Of a stretch of 64,000 nt of DNA, positions 23,840 through 36,835 are shown piece by piece; positions within the stretch are counted from its first letter, which is position 1, and the number at the start of each line of letters is the position of its first letter. The notes under the pieces were generated by a model that saw nothing but the letters and a program-made list of their open reading frames with translations, did not search any database and was not told the DNA's origin. The DNA comes from Ignelater luminosus (taxonomy: Eukaryota > Arthropoda > Insecta > Coleoptera > Elateridae). The translations under genes were made by a program, and so were the position numbers. The stretch spans positions 114,142 to 178,141 of the forward strand of contig VTPC01090691.1 in assembly GCA_011009095.1 (NCBI GenBank). The letters run 5' to 3'.

Positions 23840-25290
23840 TTAATAAACCACAAGTTCACAGATTTTTTTTACAAACTTTAAATCTGTTTACGAACGAAAG
23901 AGATACACACCAGATTCAATTTTTAATATGGACGAAACCGGTTTGTCTACAGTACCCATCAAATTACCGAAGATTTTGACTATAAAAGGCAAAAATCTTG
24001 TTGGTAGAGTTTTCAGTGAAGAACATGGACAACTGGTCACAGCCGTTTGCTGTGTGAATACCACCGGAAACTACATCCCTGCGGCATTGATTTTTCCCCA
24101 AAAGCGAACGAATAGAGATCTTTAAATAAATGCGCCTCCTGGAACATTGAAACTGATTTCAGATTGTGGATTTATAAACACGGATTTATTCTACCAGTAG
24201 ATGATACACTTAAATTATAGCAAACCTAGTACTAAACACCCCATGCTACTAATTTTTGGCAATCACAGCTCACATAGAGAATTACGAGTGATACAATTTT
24301 GTAGAGACAATCACATTAAACTGCTATCACTGGACACAAGCTTCTTTATTCTCTGTAACAATTGGATGGTTAACAATACTGGAAAATCTATTTCTCAAAA
24401 ACAGGTTGCAGGTTCATTTAGTACTGTCTACACTAGAACTGCCAGCATAGAAGAGTCTCAAAATTCGTTTTGAAGGGTAGCTATTTTTCCTTATGATCCC
24501 AAGCAATTCGGTGGTGAGGACTTTTCTCCATCATTAGTGACGGATACATGCCTTGAAGAGTTTACAAACAACGTTCTTGAAGCAACTTCAGTAGAAGAAC
24601 CACCACAACCAGGATGTGTTGAAGACATCAGCAAGCAAGGCAAATATCTTATTTACAACAAAATATCACAAGATACGAACATAGAAGATTTTTTGTAGTT
24701 TTGGCAAGGCATTCAAAATACTCTACAGATGTCAGCGTACAAGTTCTCTATGCAGAAGTTGATTTTGCCCCACTTCAGATAGCACCGCCATCACCAGGTT
24801 GCATAAGCATCGATGTTTTGGATTTAGACATTGTTTTCAAAGATGGTGCAGTTATGTTTTTGAAAAAAGTTGAAGAAAAAAATAATAAAGCGACTATAAA
24901 TTTGTCAGAAATCATTTCCTTACCAGACAGAAAACAAAAACAAAATCGTCGGAAAACTGAGTCTTAGAAGTCTGAAACACGATCAAGCAGACCGTTCAAA
25001 AATGAGCTAGAAACAAGCATCCAAGAAAGGAACTGTAAGGAAGATGCCAAAAAGATGAAGCAGTAAAACAAAATAATGTCATTTTTTTCCAAAGAAAAAT
25101 ACTCTGATAGAATAGTTACACGTGAAAAGTCACTTTGTTTTACCAAAAAAAAAGGGAAATTATGCGCTTCAGACATTCTGTATCGGGAAAAATTATAAAC
25201 CAACAGGTCGTGCAAAATATTATGAGAATTGTGGAAAAAGAGATGAACAGCTACAGTCAACGTAGCCAGAGTTAACTATAAATTTACAGT
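23840..25290 (+). pseudogene. Pogo/Tigger-like transposase, DDE catalytic domain
   Basis: This is the C-terminal two thirds of a pogo-group transposase, which cuts and pastes DNA through a DDD/DDE triad. GFNKPQVHRF (23,838-23,867) leads through a frameshift at a T7 run into TNFKSVYERKRYTPDSIF and NMDETG (about 23,923-23,942), which has the first catalytic Asp. HGQLVTAVCC and IPAALIFPQKR follow. At 24,240-24,275 the box that should read LDNHSSH is IFGNHSSH: the second catalytic Asp is Gly. About 20 residues are missing between LLSLD and NNWM (24,340-24,365), where the family has PPHxSHKLQPLD. QKQVAG, AIFPYDPKQF and SPSLVTD complete the core. Stops at 24,125, 24,200 and 24,474 break the frame. 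A lysine-rich tail continues to about 25,260. Confidence 0.85.
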
Positions 25291-28200
25291 AAATCTAACT
25301 GAAATCTTATTGGAGAAAAACACAATCGTGACGACCTCAATAAAAAGTTTAAAAAACAGATAACTTTGGCAACTCTTTTTCCACCTTAAGTTCTTCTTCT
25401 TTAGGATCGTAATAATTCATCAGTATCAAATCTGCTGGCACGTAACTAGACTACAGGCTAACTGTGCATCCCAAAGCCAACTACATACTTATGATTAATA
25501 CAATATAATTTTTTCCGAGTTTCGTTATTGGAAAAGAATATTTTTTAGTGGAAAAGAAGGTTTTCTAGTGTGATCGGATTCATAGGATCTTAACTTTCAA
25601 CTATACTATGTTATTTATTTTCAAACTTAAATTTTGTTTAGTTTTATAGGATAATTTTAATGTACATACCATCTTTGAATTAGTTAGTGAGTTTTAGTTT
25701 GAGTTCTAAGGTAACTTAAGATTATCGATGACTTCAGGATTATTGCTAATATAAGTATCTGATCGCTTTTCTGTTTGAGAATCCCATAAATGTCGCTGTT
25801 GTGAATAGTAGGACCACCAGAAAATTTTTCAGAGAAACTATTAAGATATCTGAATATTAATTGATCTGAAGATATATCCTAACAATCTTTACAATTCATT
25901 TTTATTTTATCTCAATAAAAATATCTTTGAAAAACGTACAATAAAGAACGAAGAAGTTGTAGCTTCTAGAAAGAATGTTCAAAATTTTGATATGCTGTTA
26001 ATAGTGTTAACTACAGTATTTTTAGATAACTCCCAGCCCCTCTTCCTCGCTTATTGAAGAAACCCAACACAATTCTTTACTGTTTTTCTTCTAATCGAGA
26101 ACCTCCTACAAAGTAGCAAAAAACCGTCGAAAACACTCTTAATTATTAATGTAGAAATTATTGCTTATCAGTTATCACAAAGTATTGGCTTTCGTGTCTA
26201 AATGATTTATTGTTCAATTTCTTTCCAGTTTTCAATTAAAGCAACATTCTTAACAGTTACACTAAATTGATTTTGCTGACAAATCAATCTTTTAACAAGA
26301 TGATTAAGTCTCTAGCATCCACTACTGTTTTGCAGAAGAAAAGTCATTGAAAAGCAAAGTTACCACACAAACTATATGCAGACCCTTTATGCGAACTTAT
26401 ATTCTTCAATCTAACCACCATCTATATGATTGTTTCTCTGATCTCTGTTCGACCTTTTCACAACGAAGGGAATATCGATATATTTCGTCAAACTTTTCTT
26501 TCTTTTCTTTTTTGTGATATACAAACCATCCATTTATACTTTAAATATTATGGTTACTTTATTATAATTTAAGGCTTAACCTTATCTATTTGGTTCTTTG
26601 TCACTTAGAATTTCACTAGATGTTCAAAAGCCTGTCTTAGTGTTCTTGTTTGTAGTATACAAACAAATACAAAGAACTTTCAAAACTCAAGTTGTCTGTG
26701 ATCGTTACAACCACAGAACTATTTGTCTTTTCCCCTGGAGTCGCAACATATCACTGTCCCATTTTTAGACTTTGTTACAGTATCTAACTAATATATGCAG
26801 AAAAGGAAGGTTCATTCCTCCCATTACCTTCTACTACACTAAAATTGATAAATTTGAGTTGAATGTTTTTTGTTTCACCTTTTAAAGCCTTAGTTATCTG
26901 TCATTTAATTCTCTTGGAGAATTCTGCAAAAGACCACTTCCATTGGTGCTTCCTCAGTTATCTCTCCCCAGACTGTTTTATTTTTGTATATCTGACAAAT
27001 AGTCTTAGGACTGTCTTTAGAATCCATAAAAGGAAATTCCTATTAATAACACGGATTTTAAAGGATTGTAGTAGTAGTACTACATTTATCTGAACACGAT
27101 TTTGAAACAAAGATTACGTCGGAAATAAATAAGTAAACTTAGAAAATCGATGCTTTAATTTGATAAAATGTTGTGTGTTGGAAACGGTTTCTTTACCAGC
27201 AAACTATTGGTTATGACTTTCTCGGTCTCACTAAAATACGTGATCTGTCAATTGCAAAATACGCAAACACATGAGGTCCACTACCTCCAGGAAAAACGAA
27301 TTTTTCATCTCTTATTTAAATTTCTTGGTAAAAAGGTCGTAGTTTTCCGGTTGTCATTTCTAGCGAATTTTGTAGGTTTAGACACAGGGAATCTGTCTAA
27401 ATTTCCAAATGTTTGATAGCTTGACACTTGACAAAGCTAATCTCAGGCGTTAAGTCAGTAAGGCACAAATGGAAATTGGTGAAGGGAGATGTACACTGCA
27501 TATCTGAAAGGCAAATGTCACAAACAGTTTAAGATGGTTTTAATTCAGAAGACACCGACACAGTTCCACCCTTTTTCCCCATCTTTGGACATAGTATATG
27601 GCATTTGTTCTCTTGAGAATTACATGGAACTCTTAGCTGAGAGATCTAAGTACGATATGCTACTATCGAAACCAGAACTGTCGTAGCTCTGCTTTGGAGT
27701 AAACATAGACGTGACCCCCTACGGCGATCACCTATAGGAGTAACTTCTGTTCAAGACTGACCATTTTAAAACAGCTGGTTAAATACGAAAATGTATCAGG
27801 CAGCGCTATTCAACGTGCTTTGTCTTCTACGCATCTTGAAAAAACTAAACATCAACGCTAGTCGGGCTGCGTGCTCCAGCACGTCGCCCAAGGCCGGCCT
27901 TCGATCTTCATTTACCTTCTTTAGAAAGCTAACAACAAACGAATGTTGAGCAGTGCCATACTTATCTGATATGGGATAAGAGTCCACAAAAATCAAAATT
28001 GGGAGAAAAAACAGAAATAAATTTGAAATTTTAAAAAATGTATTGGATGATGAGACAGAATTCTTAATTAAAAACGAAATAAACCAAAGTAACCAGAAAA
28101 AACGAATTACAAAACCATAGGGTGACTATTAGCTTTAAACAGAGTATTTTTAGACTAACTGGTTAGCCGAATTCGATCAGTTGCTATGCATATTGTAAAT

Positions 28201-31200
28201 TAAAAAAAACATTTGGCACGCAAAGAACGAGACGTAAGGGTACGATAGAGCACCACCAGATCCAACAACAGGATCACTGAAAAAAGAATTACTACTGAAA
28301 CACACCAATCACGTGAGTTCTCTTTTTACAAACAGCCTTACCATCTACTTTTAAATATCAAAAATCAAAGGTAGTGCAAGTTAATCATACCCAACTCTGA
28401 ATTACTTCACTATGACATTGACAAGTTTCTTGAGATTTTATTCAATAACCAAAAGTCCTCATTTTCAAAGCTATATTGAATGAGAATCTATTTGAGTTCT
28501 TTTTTTGTTTGATTGGATAAAAGTATTTTTCTCTTGTGGCCTTTTTTGAATTTAAAAATTCTTCCATAACTTACGTCATTTTCTAAATTTTGTTTGGTTT
28601 AATCTGAATTGTGGCGGATGAATACTTCGTTTAAATTTTTATTTAGATAATCTCCAGAATTCAGAATATTGAGTCCTAGAACACTACAGTATTCTGGTCC
28701 CGTATAGATTTTTGGGTTAATCTTCGATCAGAGACTTCCTGCTGTTTTTTTTTGTATTAAACGACGACTGCTCGCCACTGTAAGCAACTGAGATAGACAA
28801 AAGAAATCATCACGTTGATTTCTTCTTTGCAACGGCTAATCCTAGTAGTGATGTTTCAGATGGAAATTTTTAAGTGGAAATAGACGTGACTTTCATCAGA
28901 CGTAGAATTACATAGTTTGTACAAAATCATACATTAAACATAACAATAAATAGCAAGAAAAAGTATCATATTGCAGGACACTAAAGGGAAGCATTGGTGT
29001 TCTATCCGATATTGCCGGACGTGATTCCGATTGTGATTCAGAGCGGAAAAACCAGTAGACGATAATGCGGAATTTGTCCCTTTTTTGTAGATAGTATGGC
29101 AATTATGATAGAAGAGAAATCTGAAAGCTACTGCAGTTTTGACGTAGAAATGACACTGAAAACGAAGATGAAGGTAAAAGCTGCACGACTGTTTAAGGTT
29201 TTACTTTTAGACAGTTGAAACAAATGTACAACTGCATTTTCAATAACTACGAAACTGCGTTTATACAGAATTAAACAGTGACGCCAACATATAAGTAATT
29301 TTAATAAAAAATATCTCGTCAGGACTGAATATGCAGTGTAATTCAAAAGAAATTAAAGAATATGCGGTCAGGGGCAGTTGATACTAAGCATTTTGAGTGA
29401 AATATGTGCAGAATTTGTATCTAGCCATATTAGAAGAATTTTTAGTCATGGGTTCTGCATCGTTTCTAGAAGGAAGTAAAAGAATAGTCTAGAGGTAATT
29501 TGCACAAACAGGCATAAGATACAAGATTTGAACAAAATTCCGGCAGTGGATAGAGGAAAAGCTACTAAATCCTAAATGGAATTATAACATTCAAAAAATA
29601 CAAAAAACAGCAAAATTTATAATTTTCTTCCAGGCCTAATATCGTAAAACGGATAATACTGTCTATACTCCTGAAGGTTTACCACTAATTGAACTTTGGA
29701 ATAATATCAATTTTACATCATAGTTTTTTCTTATTAGACATATTAAGTCTTTCCATTTCAGTGTTTTAAGAACTTTACTAACGTATCATTTTTAATTGTT
29801 TTTGGTTCGTTGATGAGGTTTCTTCATGCACTGATTTATAGGTAGGCACTGCTGTATACTTTTCTTGCTTGACAGTAGAATGAAGAGGTCATAACGTTTG
29901 TAGCCTTAAGACCTACCAACGTATGTGCAATATTTGAGATTATGTTTATAATCAGAGTGTGTTGTAATTAGTAAAATAATGCATCTTGATTCAGGTTCGA
30001 TGGAAAACTTTAGAATTTATCTTCAGTTGTTTCTGCACATCCTAGTGCAAATAGCACAGGCGCAACCAAGAAATTTGTTCCTGTCTTACAAGAGGATTAT
30101 TACAAACAGTATCAATCTATTCCTTCTCAAACAGGAAGAATTCGCCAAGAATTGCCAAAAAAAATTATTTATTGTCCTATTTCTGAATAAAGACATGCAA
30201 TTGCAGCAACTGAGGATTTCGATGCCAAAAAGACTTCCGTGTCCAAAACATCATGCATCGATAATACAAGCTACTTACTAAGTCATAATTCTTCTTCATT
30301 TGAATGTGAGGAACAAACCGTTTAGAAAAGTGAAACTATAACCAGAAGAGTTTCTTTGTTAACTGAACCAAAAGGTCCGGGCTTAAAGGCAGAAAATAAT
30401 GAGAATGTAGAAGCAAAGGAAGTACAGACAACTAAAAAAAAAAAACAGAAAGGTTATTTCAACTAAATGGACCAAAAATATTTGTAAGAACAATAGGCAA
30501 CGATAGGAAAATAGATTCAGACAGATCACGAGAATTGTCGACTGTTCGCGTTGTTCAAGAAAATGTACTACGTTTTTCAGTAAAGAGAACAGAAAAAGCA
30601 TATTTGAATCGTTTTAGGCATTTGGGAATACCGATAAACAGCGAATGTATATAAGTTTCCTAGTGACGCAAGCAGAGAATCTGAGACGATCAAAAACATT
30701 CTTTTTAGAGACTCTGAGCGTTTCAGAAACTTTGACCTTAACTTGGTGCAAAAAGACTTAATACGTGGATGTAAAGCTTCCTGAAATAAAAGGCCTGAAG
30801 CTGCAAAGGAGTTTATAATGCAGCACATATTTAAGTTCATTTCCTACTGTTTCAAGTTACTACTGCAGAAAAGACACAAGTAAAAATTACTTGTCTCCTA
30901 ACTTAAATGTTCAAATTATATATGACTTGTATCTCCAGAAATGAAAGAAAGGCGATTTTAAAACGGAAGAAATTTGGTAATATATTTAAATGAAATTTTT
31001 CTACACATTATTTGAGTTATAAATTAATAAATACATAAGAAGGTTTTATCTTTGTTTTAACTTATAATTTTCAAATGTATGTCATTAATCAAAAAGCCGC
31101 ATAAACGTAACGTATGTTAAACTTTTTATAGACCATTGGACGATCTTTTTTGAAAATAAAAATCTAAGCAATGTTGTCGGAGATCTGAAATTATATTTAT

Positions 31201-31690
31201 CAAAGAACTTTTCCCTAATTTTGAAAGAAACAGCCGTAATTTTAAGTAAAATAGAGTAATGAAAAGCTTTTTCAGCCAATAGCTCAGAAATGAATTTTTG
31301 TAGGTACGTTTGTTTTGCTCTAAGCCCTGGAATAGTCTTATCAACACCGACAGGGTATTGTAGTTCTCGCGGCGACATATCACCAACGAATAACCTACCT
31401 TTTGTAAAATTACATTTAAGACAGGCACATCCAGTAAAGATTTCATTCAAATAATGAATAAACAAACCATTTTCTGACATGGTATGTTCTTGACATATGC
31501 AAGAGCTTCCTGAGAGTTAGAGATTAGTTCCAGTTCTCGTACTGGTTGTTACAAAAGTAACATTCATAATCATCTCAATAAACGTACTGGGCCAAGCAAG
31601 TATTTCATTCCACCTCTCAGTGACCACACTACCTCAACTTATAACGGCACATTTTGGTGGAGGCGCCAACTATCCTGATTATTTTAGAGA
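25291..31690. other. AT-rich stretch without confidently recognised genes
   Basis: Several frames of 60-130 codons occur (for example 27,168-27,416, 27,489-27,686, 29,979-30,281 and 31,085-31,480 minus), but none shows a motif I can name and all neighbouring sequence is interrupted by stops. 28,860-30,840 has a slightly more codon-like texture (acidic run DSDCDSE near 29,025, basic runs near 30,430-30,600) and may be another degraded transposase. A short duplicated motif (GGAAAAGAA...TTAGTG) lies at about 25,530-25,570. A poorly conserved GC-richer spot is at 27,860-27,905. Confidence 0.4.
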
Positions 31691-32432
31691 ATCTTTAACA
31701 TTATTTATGAAGTTTATCTTCTCAGTCTCCTTTTAACCCTCTTCTTCCCATCACCTCATTCACTTCATCCCACCAGGATATCCGGGGTTTGCCTCTCTCT
31801 TCCTTCTTCCTTTTGGGCCCCAGTCCGTTGTTTTCTGTATCCATCTGCTGTTGCTACTCCTTCTTACATGTCCGTACCATTTTAGTTGTTTTCTTCGATG
31901 TAGTTTATGGTGTTCTTCTTTATTTCCATTCTGTTTTTTATTTCTTCGTTTAGGATTCGGTCTGTTCGTACTACTCTACAGCATCTTCTGCAACGTTCCA
32001 TTTCCTCTGCTTTAATTTTATTTCTCATCTTTTTGTTCATCACCCATGTTTCTGCGCCACACGTCATTATACTTTCGATTACTGTTTTGTATATTCTCTT
32101 CTTTGTCTGTTTCGTAATCTGTCTGTCCCATAGCACCGAATTCAGTTGTCTAGTACATGTTCCGACTCGTCCTATTCTGACTGTTTTCCTCCTCTGTTTT
32201 AACATCCTGTGAAATTAAATACTTATATTTATTCGTCCCTTTTATTGTTACGTTGTTGTCAATTTCTAGGTCTTCTATTATGTGCTTCTTTTGCTGTTAG
32301 ATACTCTGTCTTCTTAAAGTTTATTTCCAGGCCTGCCTTATTGTATTTCTATCTGAGTTTTCTGATCATGAGGCTGAGGTCTTCTTCATCTTGCGCAATT
32401 ACGACTTGGTCGTCCGCAAAGCTTTACTGATT
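31690..32432 (-). pseudogene. Second LINE: C-terminal half of reverse transcriptase
   Basis: Read on the minus strand from 32,432. The fragment opens exactly at the polymerase active site, SFADDQVVIAQDEEDL, with both Asp residues kept, then KAGLEINFKKTEYL. After stops and a frame change it gives QLNSVLWDRQITKQTKKRIY, KTVIESIMTCGAETWVMNKK, CRRCCRVVRTDRILNEEIKNRM and INYIEE (32,205-31,882). Further down, in other frames, it shows the tail KRKKEERGKPRISWWDEVNE, close to the RRGRPRxxWxDxV motif of LINE C-termini. These blocks are characteristic of insect non-LTR retrotransposons that encode an endonuclease and polymerase. The copy is 5'-truncated at the active site and carries several stops. It does not share obvious sequence with the LINE at 11.6-13.2 kb. 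Confidence 0.8.
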
Positions 32433-33018
32433 TCAATCATGTTTTATTTTTTATTAATACATTTTTCATTTCATAACAATTTTATAATGACTCTTTTGTT
32501 TTTAAATGTCCCAATCTGAAAAATACCACCTTCGTAGAAAAGGTATAGCTCCTGATGTTCCTATGAGTAAGCCAAAATCTATAAAATTTGCAGATGTGCC
32601 ACTTCTGTGTCTAATCTACCTTATCTTTTGTTAGTGAATCTATAGTAGAGAATCAACCACTCAGTTTTTTACCATCCTGACAACCTTTTATTGTCATACT
32701 CATCACTCATTCTACAAGGGCTAATACTACGATTATTCTATCTGACACATTTCAAACTGTAACTACACCCACTTCCCTCTAGTTTGCGAATCCAAATATT
32801 GTTTACTCCATTAAATTTAATCAAAATGCAATGAAATTTCTAAAATCATACAAAAAAGCTTCTGCTGCCAGTTATTGAACTGATTGTCATAAAAATTTAT
32901 TTTTTGGATCATTTCTATCTAGGCCCGCTTCTATTTGGTTTGATAAATTTTGCTTTAATGCTATCAGTATTTCTTTTTATTATTATATTAAACAATTCAT
33001 AATTGTTAAAATTATTAG

Positions 33019-33126
33019 CATAAGTTAGTAAGTATTTACATAGTTATTACTATATTGTATTACTAACTTATGTATTCAACGCCATTGGCAAAAGAATGAA
33101 TAAATCAATCAATGAATAAATCAATA
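33019..33126 (+). repeat. Inverted repeat followed by LINE-like 3' tail repeat
   Basis: Arms CATAAGTTAGTAA (33,019-33,031) and its exact complement (33,060-33,072) flank a 28-bp loop. The sequence then continues through GCCATTGGCAAAAGAATG into two copies of an AATGAATAAATCAATC unit. Short tandem A-rich repeats of this kind end many non-LTR elements of insects. No coding part is recognisable upstream. Confidence 0.4.
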
Positions 33127-35399
33127 CGAGTACTACGGAAACTAGGAGTGATATTAAGATTTCTTTTTTGAGCGAATTTTTCAGAAAGTTTTCTCGACCT
33201 AAATTACAATTTAGATTTTGTAAACAAAATAGGGCAGTCCACTGCCTAATGAATTATTGTTTTATAAATAAATTATAGCGGCTCACATAACTGCGATTTT
33301 TAGTTCCATGTTATCTACTGTCCTTGGTTCCAAGTATTATGTTACATTCATTCCAAATAATTAAAAATTGTATATCAATTATTAGCTTTTAATTACTCTC
33401 GGAACGTGCAATTATGCTAAGACGAGAAATTTTTGCATTCTAAATAAATCTAGGCATTGTTTTTTACGTCTTTGTGAATATTTTTATTTGTTAAATCTGA
33501 ACAGTACATATTGAATACAAAGAATCAGGCATTTTCATTAAGCAAATATCGAAAACAAAAGGTGGATCGCTTATTGGTACAAAATACGCATTTCGATAAA
33601 TTATTTTTTTTTAAATATGAAACTAAACATTTTATAACTTTTGATGATAAGTATGTATGCTATTTATATGTGCACTGTTGTACAGAACGTTTCATTAATA
33701 AATATTATTTAGTTTTAAATTAAAGCGAGTTTTAATTTCAAATATTGTTTAGGTGGCAGGTTATTGGTGCTTTACCCGATTTTTAATTACTCTTGATATT
33801 TTGGAGCATTATTTATGAGTAGTGCCTTAGTTATGGAATATTTTGATAATGGTTTGCATCCTAATATGTAGAGATATCAGCATGAACTTTTAGTTGATCC
33901 CAATATTGGCCTAGAAAGATTCTACAACACTAAAATACGTCATAAATAGTATCGCGTAGTGCTAATTACTTAGCCCTAGATCTTAGTATTTATTTTCCAT
34001 ATTCAAAGTTCAAGTTTTCTTTTAAAAGGTTGCTGTATTAAATCGCCTCGTTAGACAGAGGAATTTGATACGCAACCTATTCTGCTAAATCTATCACCTT
34101 AAAGGCATCTGTAATGCCTTATAGTGAATCTAACGGTATATCTTTTATTAGATTTTGTTTGATATTAATTTTCTTGTGTCTATATCTAGAGAACAATTTT
34201 AAAGTTGTACCTATTGCACAGTCAAGCTTTAAGTTAGCTTGTTGAGTTTCAGTAGTAAGGTATCTTTGAAACCACTTAGAATAAGAACATGTGTCCTAAT
34301 CTGTAGAGTCACTTCGTTTTGCAAGTGCAATCCAAGAAATGATGAAAGCGAATCTGAGAAGATACAGAAAAAAAAAGAAAAATAGAAAAAATCCGCACAA
34401 CTTGAACTAGAAGAAAAAGAAAGATAGGTCCGAATAGCTCAATTTGAGCAAGACAGTAAAAGTATTATAGTATGTTGTTCGGAGCAATTATTGTACATAA
34501 GTGTAAAAGGATGTGAAAACAGGCAGTAGCTATAGTAATTTATCCAAACCAAAATTTTGTTATTCCATGCTCGGGTGCAATAGAGCTGACGGGAAAATTA
34601 TAATCGATATTCACAGAGGTGATAAATTATGAAAAATAATAGAAAAACTAAAAAATTAAAAAAGTAATGAAGAAAGATACTCAGATCTCTTAAGGTGAAT
34701 TTGTGCCTTTTATGTTGTGTATGGCACTGTAACAATATTGTAATAATGTGTTGTATAACCTTTGCATGTTACAGAAACTTAACATCTTTTTAGATGAAAT
34801 TGCATAATTGGAATGTCTATAGATTTATAGTTAGAAAACAGAATAATCCTGTGAAGTCGAAAGCTCAATTTTCTTCTTTGGTTCTCTTACCTTTTACTTT
34901 GCTTTCGAAAACAAAAATATCCAAGAAACTGGACTGACAACAAAACCTGAATTCATAAATCTCAAGATTCGGTGGAAATTTATTTATATTTACTTACTTG
35001 TATTGTTTGTATCTCATGTTACTTACCAGCAGCTTTTAAAAATCCCGACTTTCCGGTTATTCGCTTCATCTTTGATTCCTCCACGTCTAAGTCTACGTGC
35101 ATCAGTTAATTTAGTTGGCACATTTATTGAAACGGCGATTGGGATTCCTTAAAATATATTTCTTAGAACTTTTTTTTCTAGAGCATCAAACTTTTCGCGA
35201 TCTTGCTAATTAGCGTCAATTATTAGTTTTACAAATGGTTTTTGTTGTACTAACTAATCATCTATAAGAGGAAAGGAAATCCAAAACATTAAGTGTTATC
35301 TTCTACATCAAAATAGTGATAAAAAACACGCATCTAATTACAATACATAATTTATGACATCAATAACCAAACACCCTGTACGCTTATGGTAAAGCAATT

Positions 35400-36560
35400 T
35401 ATAAAATTTAAATGAGCCACTTACCTATTTAATTTATCTTTATACATATGAGAATAATTAATGGTTAACTTCAGCTACCGCAATTCACTGCCTTTAAATA
35501 TGACTTATTAACTGCCAAATAATACACACACACACAATTTCATTTTGTAAATTTAGCAAGCCCTCGAATGTTCAGAAAAAGATTAAGAACTTCCGGCGAT
35601 TCGTTGTAGTAGTAGTAGTACGTGTGTGCAGGTGAGTGTGAGAGAACGGGCTTACCATTATAATAACAATTATGTTCACCCAATATTATACCCACCGATA
35701 TATTTTTGAAAATTTATTCTTTTAATATTTACGAGGATATTCGTGTGGGATTAAGGTTCATTCTAATTGACTTATAATTATTTTAACTCTTTAACATTTA
35801 CATTTTGGGCGTTTAGAAATGTTGCCGGAGAGACTTATAATAAGCAGAGGAGAAAAAACTTTAGAAACTTCTCACACGTATTCAAATTTAAACAATTACC
35901 GAATTGGCTAATTGACTAAACCATATATTATTATGTCAAATAATATTCGTGGGAGTATATTGATTTTTACTTGCAGCTAGTTCTAACTGCAAATTACCTT
36001 TCCTGTTATTAGTTTCTTGCATAACGGCATAAATTTTGAGACGCCTCAAGCGCCATTGTCATTATAAATTTTTGCAAAGGAAAAAGTTGTGTTTACAATG
36101 ACACAATAACATTTAATTAAAGAAAATTAAAAAGTCTCTTCTTTGGAGGGAAACTTACACCAACTAAAAACGATTAATAAAAACAATACTTTTTCAAAAA
36201 TTTTTTAATTCCTTATTTTGTCCACAAATTTGACTTTATCTACAAAAATTCAATAATCAATTAATAATACTTCAATTATAATACACATGTACAGAAATAA
36301 ATAGTAGTAGTCAGTTCCAGTATCAATGAAATAAATAATTTTGTTAAGTTCATTATATACACACTGGAAAAAAAGTAAAAAACACAAAAATCTAAACGAA
36401 ACAAGTAAAACAAAAATTTAAAGAAATCAGCACGGAATTGATTGATGATAATTTATTACGTTGGCACATAACACAACATTTTGGCACGTCTAATTGGCAC
36501 TATAAATTGTTTTTTTTTAAATCTTCTTTTCAACTATTATTTTAAACTTCTAATAATGGC
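35400..36560. promoter_or_regulatory. Candidate downstream regulatory or 3' UTR region of ems
   Basis: The stretch lies just 3' of the homeobox exon. It is rich in ATTA/TAAT homeodomain-type core words, is interrupted by two microsatellites, and shows no transposon motif, in contrast to most of the window. Whether it is transcribed cannot be seen from the sequence. Confidence 0.25.
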
Positions 36561-36744
36561 GCACGAGGTATGAACGGCTAATAACGGAATTTTATTGTTC
36601 ACATATTGTCAAATAATCACCATGAAAAATGCTGAAATTCAAAACTATATAATTGCATTGTATGCATTCCGTCATTCTAAATGCCTTGTTTTTTTGCTGT
36701 TACTATTAATATCATCATTATTATTATTATTTACAAGAGTATTA

Positions 36745-36750
36745 TTTATT
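36745..36750 (-). terminator. Candidate poly(A) signal of ems
   Basis: TTTATT on the plus strand is AATAAA on the minus strand, about 86 bp downstream of the ems stop codon. It is the first canonical hexamer clearly past the stop. A second lies near 36,590. Homeobox mRNAs often use more distal signals, so this one may not be the main site. Confidence 0.3.
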
Positions 36751-36835
36751 ACAACATTAAATACTTTTATAAAGAAACTTTCAAGTCTGTTTTTAGAAAG
36801 ATATTTACACTTTTTAAAGTAAAAATAAAACGAAT

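Larger units (their letters stand above)
32440..36740. other. 3' flank of the homeobox gene, mostly unassigned
   Basis: No coding domain was found. Near 33,019-33,072 there is a perfect 13-bp inverted repeat, followed at 33,090-33,126 by a repeated AATGAATAAATCAATC tail that resembles the 3' tail of insect LINEs; the 600 bp before it may be a faded LINE 3' end. Microsatellites occur at 35,523-35,536 (CA) and 35,605-35,620 (GTA). From 35,400 to the exon the sequence has many TAAT-type words and could include 3' UTR or regulatory DNA. Confidence 0.4.

Noticed and set aside
27168-27686. Two frames considered as piggyBac-like transposase
   Set aside because: Only a vague GNGFFTS similarity to the piggyBac DNYYTS region; no DDD motif, Cys-rich tail or TTAA ends.
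28860-30840. Possible degraded transposase with acidic N-terminus
   Set aside because: An acidic run and basic runs exist but no ordered catalytic motifs could be read.
31085-31480. 131-codon minus-strand frame, longest in the window
   Set aside because: A second frame of 106 codons overlaps it on the same strand, with no domain in either; likely chance in a low-stop stretch.
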